Of a stretch of 64,000 bases of DNA, positions 44,321 to 52,406 are shown piece after piece. The stretch lies in the NCBI GenBank assembly GCA_003523255.1, contig DPGH01000002.1, positions 219,849 to 283,848 on the forward strand. Direction: 5' to 3'. The notes beneath the pieces are model-generated. The model was not told where the DNA came from. It saw nothing but the letters and a program-made list of their open reading frames with translations, and did no database searches. The stretch's first letter is position 1; every line of letters begins with the position of its first letter. This DNA is from Clostridiales bacterium (GTDB taxonomy: Bacteria > Bacillota > Clostridia > Christensenellales > Borkfalkiaceae). The translations under genes were made by a program, and so were the position numbers.

Positions 44321-44923
44321 ATGAAAAAAGCGATAAGAGAACCGCAACAAGAGCGGTCCATCGAAAAAAAGAATAAAATAATAGATGCGAGCTACGTGCT
44401 GTTTTCCGAAAACGGGTACTACTCGACGGGAACCTCGGACATAGCGAAAAAGGCTGGCGTATCCACGGGGATAGTTTACGGATATTTCGAGGATAAAAGA
44501 GATATTCTGTTATACGTGCTTAAAATATATATAGACAGAGTGACCGCCCCGCTTATCGACTATATGAAAAAAATGAAGGCGCCCGTAGATTTTAAAAAGG
44601 TATTGCCCGAGTTTTTGGATCTGGTTACCAAAACCCATAAAGAAAACGCACACCTGCACAATACTCTGCACTCGCTCGCCGCAAGCGATAAAGACGTTTC
44701 AGGCGAATTTATCGCCCTCGAGGACCGTATAACCGAGCACGTCAGCAATCGGCTTACCGAACTCGGCGTAAACGCCGAACATATAAGCGAAAAGGTGCAC
44801 ATAGCGATGAATTTAATGCAGTCGTTCTCGCACGAAGCGATTTTCGACCGTCATAAATATATAGATTACGAGGCGATGCGGCAAGAAGTTCTCGATATGC
44901 TCGCCAAACTGTTTTCCGAATAA
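44321..44923 (+). CDS. TetR/AcrR-family transcriptional regulator
   Basis: A 200-residue regulator with an N-terminal helix-turn-helix (IIDASYVLFSENGYYSTGTSDIAKKAGVSTGIVYGYFEDKRDILLYV) and a helical C-terminal ligand domain rich in His (KTHKENAHLHNTLHSL). It is divergent from the feo operon and shares its intergenic region with two 24-bp dyads, with a third before copA, so it is the best candidate to control iron import and copper export. No Shine-Dalgarno precedes the ATG. The effector is unknown. Confidence 0.92.
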   Translation: MKKAIREPQQERSIEKKNKIIDASYVLFSENGYYSTGTSDIAKKAGVSTGIVYGYFEDKRDILLYVLKIYIDRVTAPLIDYMKKMKAPVDFKKVLPEFLDLVTKTHKENAHLHNTLHSLAASDKDVSGEFIALEDRITEHVSNRLTELGVNAEHISEKVHIAMNLMQSFSHEAIFDRHKYIDYEAMRQEVLDMLAKLFSE

Positions 44924-44958
44924 ATCGCAAAAAGACGCAGACGAACTATTTGATGACA

Positions 44959-44992
44959 AAAGCGCGGGACTTAACAAAGCCCCGCGCTTTTT
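44959..44992. terminator. Terminator after tetR
   Basis: AAAGCGCGGG / CCCGCGCTTT stem with TTT on the plus strand. A weaker hairpin (AACATAAG / CTTATGTT, 44998-45018) follows for the converging topoisomerase gene. Confidence 0.85.
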
Positions 44993-45069
44993 AATTAACA
45001 TAAGAACTATACTTATGTTTTTATTACGCCTTTTACTTTACGTCCGAAATTAAAGCCGGAAGTTAAGGC

Positions 45070-47490
45070 TTAAACCAGTTTGAAAGCCGTTTCGGGCAGA
45101 CGTTTTTTGTTTTCGTTTTTAAGTTGTTTGCCCTTGCTCGTTCTGCTTTCTATCGAAAAGTCCTCGGTCGAAAGAGCAAACGCCACGCCGAAGTTGTCTA
45201 TCACCGCAACGCCGAACGGCTCTTTTACGTACGCGGCGAAAATAATATTGTTTACCTTACCGAGGTCGCATATTTTTACGCCTTTACGGTTTCTCGGCAG
45301 CGGCTCTATCTCGCTCGCGATAACGCGCTTATAATATCCCGTATCGGTAACTATCGCAAATTCGCCTTCTTCGTCCGTCTGGGCGGTAAACGCTATCGAG
45401 TCGCCGTCGTTTAAATTTATACCCTTTACGCCGCCTGCGATTCTGCCTTGCTCAGGCACGTCCGTTTTAATTACGTTAAGTCCCATACCCTTTTTCGTTA
45501 TAAAGGTTATATATGCGTCAGGTATTTCTTTTTCGGCGGTAAGCACTTCGTCGCCGTCTTTGAGTTTTATCGCGGCAAAAAGACTCTTGTTTATATCGTA
45601 TTCTTTAAACGCGGTCTTTTTAATAAGTCCCGTTTTGGTTACGAAAATAATTTCGCCGTCAAACGCGCCGTCTTTACCGAAAACGAAAGCGGAAACGAAA
45701 GTTTCGTTCTTTTTGAGTTCGCCGCAAATATCGGTGAGTTTTGCACCCTTGTCGCGGTAGCGGCACTCGGGCACGGCTTCTACCGCAAATCTGACTGCGT
45801 TGCCGAAATTGGTAAACGCTATAACGTTTTCGTCGCTTCTGGCGTTTACGACGAATTTGATAAAGTCCGCTTTCGCGGCGTTGTCTTTCACCTTTTTATC
45901 GCTTACGGCAAAGTTGTGCTCGGTCATCTTTTTAATAGTTCCGCCGTAAGTTACGCCTATAACGAAATCTTCTATCGGTTTCGCGACGGCGTACGCCTCC
46001 GCGCCGAGTTCCTCCGCCTCTTCGCGACCCAAAACGCGGCTTCTTCTCTCGCAGGGGAATTTTTTCTTTACGGCAAGCATTTCTTTTTTTACGACTTCCA
46101 TCTGAAGCGTTTTGCTGCCGATTATCGCGGTAAGTTCTTCGATAGTCTTTTTAAGCGCGGCGAGTTCCTCTTCGAGTTTGTACACTTCGAGTTTGGTCAG
46201 CCGAGCGAGCCGTAAATCGAGTATGGCGTTAGCCTGAACTTCGCTTATGTCGAACCGAACGCGTAACTTTGCGCGGGCGTCCGCGGTGTTGTCGGCGGTT
46301 TTAATGATTTTAACCACCTCGTCTATATTTTTAACCGCTATAATAAGACCTTCGAGTATGTGCGCACGCTCTTTCGCGCGCTCTAAATCGTATTTACTGC
46401 GCCTTAAAACGACTTCTCTCTGGTAATTTACGTAATAAGAGATAATATCCAAAAGCCCCATCTGGCAGGGTTTACCGTGCGCGATTGCAACCATATTTAT
46501 GCCGAAAGTCGTCTCGAGCGCGGTGTTTTTGAATAAATACGCGAGTATTTTATCCGCGTCGGCGTCTTTACGAAGTTTTATAACGGCACGCATGCCGTTT
46601 CTGTCGGATTCGTCCACCACGTCCGCAATGCCGCCGAGATATTCTTTTTTGGTTTCGCGCATGTCGGAAATCTTTTTTAAGAGGTCGGCTTTGTTGACCT
46701 GATAAGGTAATTCCGAAATTATAAGGCTTTGCTTTTCGCCGTCCTTTTCAACGTTTACGCGGGCGCGTATTTTTATTTTGCCGCGACCGGTTTTATACGC
46801 TTCTTCCAGTTCTTCCCCCGCGACGATATAGCCGCCCGTCGGAAAGTCCGGCGCGGGGATATATTTCATCAATTGTTTCAAACTCATTTTGGGGTTATCG
46901 ATAAACGCTACCGTACCGTTTATCACTTCGCCGAGGTTGTGGGTAGGTATGTTGGTCGCAAGACCGACGGCGATACCCGTCGCCCCGTTTACCAGAAGGT
47001 TAGGAAATCTCCCCGGGAGAGTGTCCGGCTCCGTCATAGAGTCGTCGAAGTTAAGACTGAAATTTACCGTGTCTTTTTCTATGTCTTTTAAAAGTTCGAG
47101 CGATAGCGCGGAAAGGCGCGCCTCTGTGTACCTGTACGCCGCGGCGGAATCGCCGTCTACCGTACCGAAATTGCCGTGCCCGTCTATAAGCGGCATGCGC
47201 ATATTAAAGTCCTGCGCCATATGCACGAGCGCGCCGTAAACCGACGAATCGCCGTGCGGGTGATATTTACCGAGACAGTCGCCTACGATTTTAGCGCATT
47301 TTTTGTGCGGCTTATCGGGCGTTAAACCCATTTCGTACATAGCGTACAAAATCCTTCTCTGTACGGGTTTTAACCCGTCCTCCACGCGCGGAAGGGCCCT
47401 GTCTAAAATAACGTCCTCCGCGTAGGCTATCATAGAATTTTTAAGTATGTCGTCGAGCGAACTGAAAATTATACCTTTGTCTTTTTCCAT
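45070..47490 (-). CDS. Type IIA DNA topoisomerase subunit A (ParC/GyrA)
   Basis: An 806-residue DNA-cleaving subunit. The breakage-reunion domain has KPVQRRILYAM, GKYHPHGDSSVYGAL (quinolone region) and AAYRYTEARLS with the catalytic Tyr. Six C-terminal beta-propeller blades follow, one bearing QGRIAGGVKG in the place of the GyrA box. The weak box, and a pair standing alone away from dnaA/recF-type genes, suggest topoisomerase IV, but gyrase is not excluded. The ATP-binding partner is 10 bp upstream in the same operon. Confidence 0.9.
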   Translation of the reverse strand: MEKDKGIIFSSLDDILKNSMIAYAEDVILDRALPRVEDGLKPVQRRILYAMYEMGLTPDKPHKKCAKIVGDCLGKYHPHGDSSVYGALVHMAQDFNMRMPLIDGHGNFGTVDGDSAAAYRYTEARLSALSLELLKDIEKDTVNFSLNFDDSMTEPDTLPGRFPNLLVNGATGIAVGLATNIPTHNLGEVINGTVAFIDNPKMSLKQLMKYIPAPDFPTGGYIVAGEELEEAYKTGRGKIKIRARVNVEKDGEKQSLIISELPYQVNKADLLKKISDMRETKKEYLGGIADVVDESDRNGMRAVIKLRKDADADKILAYLFKNTALETTFGINMVAIAHGKPCQMGLLDIISYYVNYQREVVLRRSKYDLERAKERAHILEGLIIAVKNIDEVVKIIKTADNTADARAKLRVRFDISEVQANAILDLRLARLTKLEVYKLEEELAALKKTIEELTAIIGSKTLQMEVVKKEMLAVKKKFPCERRSRVLGREEAEELGAEAYAVAKPIEDFVIGVTYGGTIKKMTEHNFAVSDKKVKDNAAKADFIKFVVNARSDENVIAFTNFGNAVRFAVEAVPECRYRDKGAKLTDICGELKKNETFVSAFVFGKDGAFDGEIIFVTKTGLIKKTAFKEYDINKSLFAAIKLKDGDEVLTAEKEIPDAYITFITKKGMGLNVIKTDVPEQGRIAGGVKGINLNDGDSIAFTAQTDEEGEFAIVTDTGYYKRVIASEIEPLPRNRKGVKICDLGKVNNIIFAAYVKEPFGVAVIDNFGVAFALSTEDFSIESRTSKGKQLKNENKKRLPETAFKLV

Positions 47491-47500
47491 ATTTTATCCC

Positions 47501-49453
47501 TTACCCGCGTTTGATTTTGGCGAAAGCGTCTACCTTATCGAAATCGGTGTTGTCAAATATATACTTTTTTCTCTGCTCCACTTCATCGCCCATAAGCACC
47601 GTGATAAGCCTGTCCGCCTCGGCGGCGTCCTCTATCGTAACCTGCATAAGCGAACGGGTATCCGGGTTCATGGTCGTGTCCCAAAGTTGGGCGGGGTCCA
47701 TTTCGCCTAAACCTTTATAACGCTGTATCGAATACCCTCTGCCGACCTTGTCGATTTTCTTTTGCAACTCGTTATCGTCGTACGCGTACTCTTCAACGCT
47801 CCCCTTATACACCTTGTAAAGGGGCGGCATACCGATATACACGTGTCCCTCGCTTACGAGTTCGCGCATGTAGCGGAAAAAGAAGGTTAAGAGTATGGCG
47901 CGGATATGGCTGCCGTCTACGTCCGCGTCCGACAGTATTATTACTTTATGAAATTTGAGCGACGATAAATCGAATTCCGACCCTATGCCAGTGCCGAGCG
48001 CGCTTATAATCGTCCTTATTTCTTCGTTTAAAAGTATCTGGTCGAGTTTCTTTTTTTCTACGTTAAGCGGTTTGCCGCGTAAAGGAAGTATTGCCTGAAA
48101 TTGCCTTACCCTCGCCTGTTTCGCGCTACCGCCCGCAGAATCGCCCTCGACTATGAACAGTTCGTTAAGTTCGGGTTTCCGCCCGGAGCAGGAAGCGAGT
48201 TTGCCGACGAGATTTTGACTTTCGATGCTTTTTGATGCGCGCGCGATTTCTTTGGCTTTTTTTGCGGCAAGTCTTACCTTTGCCGCGCTCATCGCCTTAT
48301 CGATTATCGTGTCGAAGGTCTTCGCGAGTTTTTTGTTTTTCATCAATCCGTCGAGTTCGGTTACGGTAACGTATTCTACCGCAGGGCGCGCTTCGGGATT
48401 GCCGAGTTTGGTTTTGGTTTGCCCCTCGAACTGAACGTTTTGCATTTTAACGGATATAATCGCGGTAAGCCCTTCTTTAAAATCGTCTCCCGTCAGATTA
48501 TCGTCTTTGTCTTTCAGAACGCTACGCTTTCTCGCATAGTCGTTAAAGATTTTCGTCAGCCCCGACCTGAAGCCCGTTTCGTGCGTGCCGCCCTCGTTGG
48601 TGGGGATATTGTTTACGTAAGAATAAAGGCTGTCTACGTACGCGTCGGTATGCTGTACCGCAAACTCGACGAAAATACCGTCTTTGCTTGCGGAAGCGTA
48701 AAGCGGCTCGGGATAAAGCGTGGTTTTGCCTTCGTTTAAGTATTTAACGAAATCTATAAGCCCGCCCTCGTATTTATATGTACGGTGAAAATCGGTATGC
48801 TCGTCGTAAAAATCTATTTCGAGCCCCTTATTTAAAAACGCGAGTTCTTTTAAGCGTTTTAATATCGTTTCGGGAGAAAACTCCACCGTTTCAAACACCC
48901 TTTTGTCCGGCTTAAACCGCACGAAAGTTCCGTGTTTTTTGGTTTTGACTTTGGTGTCTTTAAGCGGAGCGACGGGCACGCCCGACTTGATTTTACCCGT
49001 CTTTTCATCGAGATAACTTTTAAACTCCATCTCGAAAACGGTGTTTTTATATACTTCTACTTTAAGCCATTCGGAAAGCGCGTTGGTAACCGAAGCGCCT
49101 ACGCCGTGCAACCCGCCCGAATAATTGTAATTTTCGGAATTGAATTTACCGCCGGCATGCAACTGCGTAAACACTACCTGCACGCCCGAAACGCCCGCCT
49201 TGGAGTGAATATCCGTCGGTATGCCCCTGCCGTTATCTTCGACCGAAGCACTGCCGTCTTTATATAATTTTATCTCTATCCTGTCGGCGTAGCCGTTTGC
49301 CGCTTCGTCCACGGCGTTATCGACTATTTCCCACAGTATGTGATGAAGCCCCTTTACCCCCGTGGTACCGATATACATACCGGGGCGCATTCTCACCGCC
49401 TCGAGCCCTTCGAGAATTTTAATATCTTCTGCCTTGTAACTGCCTTTTGACAT
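47501..49453 (-). CDS. Type IIA DNA topoisomerase subunit B (ParE/GyrB)
   Basis: A 650-residue ATPase subunit: a GHKL domain with EIVDNAVDEA, DNGRGIPTDIH and GGLHGVGASVTNALS; a transducer domain; a TOPRIM domain with EGDSAGGSA and DADVDGSHI; and the C-terminal YKGLGEMDPAQLW. With subunit A it decatenates or supercoils DNA. It is first in the two-gene operon; its upstream region contains the inverted repeat TTGTGTATTTGC / AAAATACACAA (49511-49538). Confidence 0.93.
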   Translation of the reverse strand: MSKGSYKAEDIKILEGLEAVRMRPGMYIGTTGVKGLHHILWEIVDNAVDEAANGYADRIEIKLYKDGSASVEDNGRGIPTDIHSKAGVSGVQVVFTQLHAGGKFNSENYNYSGGLHGVGASVTNALSEWLKVEVYKNTVFEMEFKSYLDEKTGKIKSGVPVAPLKDTKVKTKKHGTFVRFKPDKRVFETVEFSPETILKRLKELAFLNKGLEIDFYDEHTDFHRTYKYEGGLIDFVKYLNEGKTTLYPEPLYASASKDGIFVEFAVQHTDAYVDSLYSYVNNIPTNEGGTHETGFRSGLTKIFNDYARKRSVLKDKDDNLTGDDFKEGLTAIISVKMQNVQFEGQTKTKLGNPEARPAVEYVTVTELDGLMKNKKLAKTFDTIIDKAMSAAKVRLAAKKAKEIARASKSIESQNLVGKLASCSGRKPELNELFIVEGDSAGGSAKQARVRQFQAILPLRGKPLNVEKKKLDQILLNEEIRTIISALGTGIGSEFDLSSLKFHKVIILSDADVDGSHIRAILLTFFFRYMRELVSEGHVYIGMPPLYKVYKGSVEEYAYDDNELQKKIDKVGRGYSIQRYKGLGEMDPAQLWDTTMNPDTRSLMQVTIEDAAEADRLITVLMGDEVEQRKKYIFDNTDFDKVDAFAKIKRG

Positions 49454-49599
49454 GCTTTTCTCCTCGTACGTCTTGCAAAAAAATAAACCGTCCGTATTAT
49501 TTTACTATATATTGTGTATTTTTTCAAGCAAATACACAATTTTTTACGTCAATGGCGCGAAGAATACGCGATAAATTACCGAGTTTTTATGTTTAAAAC

Positions 49600-49633
49600 C
49601 GAAAAAGGCGAGTTTTTGCCTCGCCTTTTTCGA
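49600..49633. terminator. Terminator after copA
   Basis: AAAAAGGCGAG / CTCGCCTTTTT stem, U-rich on both strands. Confidence 0.88.
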
Positions 49634-49645
49634 TAATTCTATGCG

Positions 49646-49846
49646 TTATTTTTCTATCTTTTTAACGGTATAACCCGCTTTCGCGATTTCTTCTTTTACT
49701 CTTTCGGAGTCGGCATCGCCGGTAATTACGGCGTATTTCTTTTTAAGGTTAACCGTTACCTCGCCCGCGTTTTCTATGCCCGACAAAGTATCGAACACCT
49801 TTTTTTCGCAATGTTTACACATCATTCCGTCGATATAAATTTTCAT
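49646..49846 (-). CDS. Internal CopZ-like copper chaperone frame (same frame as copA 3' end)
   Basis: A 66-residue metallochaperone domain (MKIYIDGMMCKHCEKKVFDTL ...) with the CxxC copper site. AAAGGAG stands 6 nt before its ATG, so it may be made both as the tail of CopA and as a free chaperone. It is open to the alternative that the site is a fossil from formerly separate genes. Confidence 0.5.
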   Translation of the reverse strand: MKIYIDGMMCKHCEKKVFDTLSGIENAGEVTVNLKKKYAVITGDADSERVKEEIAKAGYTVKKIEK

Positions 49847-52042
49847 ACCCGCTCCTTTATTTTGGTTTTTAACTTTTTTATTCTTTTTATACCCGTTTAT
49901 CCTTAAAGCGTTAGTTACCACGAAAAGCGAACTTAAGCACATGCACGCCGAAGATATGGCGGGCGTTAAAGTTATACCCGCAAACGAAAGCGCGCCCGCT
50001 GCGACGGGTATTGCGAGAACGTTGTATATAAACGCCCAGAACAGATTGCCTTTTATAATGCCGTACGCTTTTTTACCGAGCGTAACCGCGTCCGACAAAC
50101 TCGTTAAATCGCCGCCGGTCAAAACCACGCTCGCACTGTCTATCGCTATATCCGTACCGCCGCCCATGGCAACGCCTACGTCCGCGCGCTTAATCGCGGG
50201 GCTGTCGTTTACGCCGTCGCCGCACATAGCGGTAAAGTACCCCTCGCCCTGATACTTTTCTACTATCTTGTACTTGTCCTGCGGCAAAACGGAAGCGTAG
50301 TATTCTTCTATGCCGAGTTTATCCGCGCAGAGTTTAACCGCGCCGGGATTATCGCCGGATACCAACGCAAGTTTTATGCCCGCCGCTTTTAGCGACAAAA
50401 TCGCCTCTTTCGCGCCATGCTTTATCGGGTCGGAAATATAGAACGCCGTAATCGCCGCGTCGTTTTCCGCAAGGTAAATTTCGGTATATCCCTCTTCGCC
50501 CGCGGGCACGTTTTTAACGACTGGCTCTATAAGCGCGCGATTACCGAGAAGGTACTCTTTGCCGCCCGCTTTGGCTTTTATGCCTTTGCCCGGCACGTAT
50601 TCGTAACTTTCTATCGCAACGCTCTTTACTTCTCCGCAAAACTCCGTAACGCACGCCGCAAGCGGATGAGAGGACATTTTTTCGAGAGAAGAGGACAGCG
50701 CGAAAATTTCTTCGTCCGGCTTACCGGAATAGTTTACGAATTTTTCTACCTTAGGTCTGCCCTCGGTAACCGTTGCGGTTTTATCGAGCAATATGCAGTT
50801 TACCTTAGTTATTTTTTCGACCGTTTCGGCGTCTTTATACAGCACCCCGAGCGAAGCCGCCCTGCCCGACACCGCCATCACCGCGACGGGCGTTGCAAGC
50901 CCTAAAGCGCACGGACACGACACAACCAAAACGCTTATGCCGAAACTTACCGCGTTAAACAAATCGCCCGTGGCGATATACCATATCGCAAACGTTATGA
51001 CCGCAAGAACCGATACCGTCGGCACGAATATGCCCGAGATTTTATCCGCGAGTTTTTGCACGGGCGCCTTAGATGCGCTTGCCGATAAAACCGTTTGTAC
51101 GATTTTGTTAAAAAGAGTACCCTCGCCTACGTTTACCGCTTTAACCTCTATATACCCCGTACGCACGATACTGCCCGAAACGACTTCTGCCCCGAGTCCC
51201 ACTTCTACCGGCAGACTTTCGCCGGTTATGGCGGACTTATCGAGCGCGGCGGTGCCGCTTATCACGCTGCCGTCAACGGTAAGATAATCGCCCGTTTTAT
51301 ATACTACTATATCGCCTTTTACAAGGTCCGCTACCTTTACGGTAACGAGTTCTTCGCCGCGTTTTACGGTCGCTTCGTCCGGAAGAAGTGAAGAAAGTTT
51401 TTCTATCTCGCTGCCCGTCTTTTTTTTGCAAAGTTCTTCAAGCCATTTGCCGAGCGTAACGAGCGTTAAAACCATACCCGTCGCCTCGAAAAAGACTTTT
51501 GAATCTTGTATAACGCCGCACGCCGTAAGCACGGTTACGACAAGACTGAATACGTAAGCCGAAAAAGAACTTAAAAGCACCAGCGTATCCATATTAGGCA
51601 CGTCGTGCGTTAAAGCAGCAAACCCGCTCGTGTAAAATTTAAAGTTTATCGCTATCAGCGCGAGCGCGAACGCCGCCTGCAATATAAGACAGTATACGTG
51701 CGGCGGCACGGGCAGCCCCCACATTTCGCCCATAGCGAAATACATCAGCGCGAGAAGAAAGGTTATAGACGACAAAAACCGCTTTTTTAAAACGTTTGCG
51801 GTTTTGTCTTTATCCCTGTCCGCCGTTACGTTTTTATAGTATTCTATCGTGTAGCCGAGTTTTTTAACCGCGGCAAGAAATTCGTTTTCCGTTTCCGCAT
51901 TCCCGTCGTAATCAACGGTCATGCACTTACCCATAAGCGAAACTTCTGCGTTGTTTACGCCTTTTACGGCGCGCGTTACCCGCTCTATCCCTGCGGCGCA
52001 CGCCGCGCAACTCATTCCGCCGACCGAATACTTTTCAATCAT
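49646..52042 (-). CDS. copA: Copper-translocating P-type ATPase fused to a C-terminal CopZ-like domain
   Basis: A 798-residue P1B-type ATPase that pumps Cu(I) out of the cytoplasm. The N-terminal heavy-metal domain has GGMSCAAC (residues 8-15). The membrane ion site is SCPCALGLATP, the HP motif SSHPLA, and the hinge GDGVNDSPAI. The phosphorylation motif reads DKTAT rather than the near-universal DKTGT. The ATPase body ends at NALRING, then a Lys/Asn linker leads to a second metal-binding domain (IDGMMCKHCEKKV), which has its own internal ribosome binding site and ATG at 49846. The start at 52042 follows GGAGAG. It is controlled by the feo-type operator. Confidence 0.93.
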   Translation of the reverse strand: MIEKYSVGGMSCAACAAGIERVTRAVKGVNNAEVSLMGKCMTVDYDGNAETENEFLAAVKKLGYTIEYYKNVTADRDKDKTANVLKKRFLSSITFLLALMYFAMGEMWGLPVPPHVYCLILQAAFALALIAINFKFYTSGFAALTHDVPNMDTLVLLSSFSAYVFSLVVTVLTACGVIQDSKVFFEATGMVLTLVTLGKWLEELCKKKTGSEIEKLSSLLPDEATVKRGEELVTVKVADLVKGDIVVYKTGDYLTVDGSVISGTAALDKSAITGESLPVEVGLGAEVVSGSIVRTGYIEVKAVNVGEGTLFNKIVQTVLSASASKAPVQKLADKISGIFVPTVSVLAVITFAIWYIATGDLFNAVSFGISVLVVSCPCALGLATPVAVMAVSGRAASLGVLYKDAETVEKITKVNCILLDKTATVTEGRPKVEKFVNYSGKPDEEIFALSSSLEKMSSHPLAACVTEFCGEVKSVAIESYEYVPGKGIKAKAGGKEYLLGNRALIEPVVKNVPAGEEGYTEIYLAENDAAITAFYISDPIKHGAKEAILSLKAAGIKLALVSGDNPGAVKLCADKLGIEEYYASVLPQDKYKIVEKYQGEGYFTAMCGDGVNDSPAIKRADVGVAMGGGTDIAIDSASVVLTGGDLTSLSDAVTLGKKAYGIIKGNLFWAFIYNVLAIPVAAGALSFAGITLTPAISSACMCLSSLFVVTNALRINGYKKNKKVKNQNKGAGMKIYIDGMMCKHCEKKVFDTLSGIENAGEVTVNLKKKYAVITGDADSERVKEEIAKAGYTVKKIEK

Positions 52043-52106
52043 AATCTCTCCGTCGAAATTTGCTTTTTCGGACGGAAACATTTTCCTATCTCCCGTCCGC
52101 ACTCAA

Positions 52107-52135
52107 ATATTATCACCCTTTTTATTCTTTGTCAA
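52107..52135 (-). promoter_or_regulatory. Promoter of copA
   Basis: Minus strand: TTGACA (52130-52135), 17-bp spacer, TAATAT (52107-52112). It excludes the in-frame start at 52102 and supports 52042. Confidence 0.85.
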
Positions 52136-52139
52136 TCAA

Positions 52140-52163
52140 AAATATGAAACTTTTTTCACATTT
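52140..52163. promoter_or_regulatory. Operator upstream of copA
   Basis: AAATATGAA-N6-TTCACATTT, 4 bp upstream of the -35: the same distance as operator 2 from the feo -35. Confidence 0.7.
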
Positions 52164-52261
52164 TATTCGTTTACCGACCACGCATATTTTTACGATTTAG
52201 TTTCCGTGCCGTTTTTCGCGTTGTAAAAAACAACGAACGCTAAAGGCGTGATAAAAACGAT

Positions 52262-52290
52262 AAAAGACCGACGAACTTTGTCAGTCTTTT
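52262..52290 (-). terminator. Terminator of the ABC exporter operon
   Basis: AAAAGAC-C-GAC / GTC-A-GTCTTTT stem with one mismatch, loop of 7 nt. Confidence 0.65.
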
Positions 52291-52406
52291 AATTCACCTA
52301 AAACGCCTATGACGATACCTTTTTAAGACGGCAATTTTCAGCGATTAAACGCTTTGTCGAAAACGCGCTTATATCGTTTGCCTTAATATCCAACGCAAAT
52401 TGCCGC

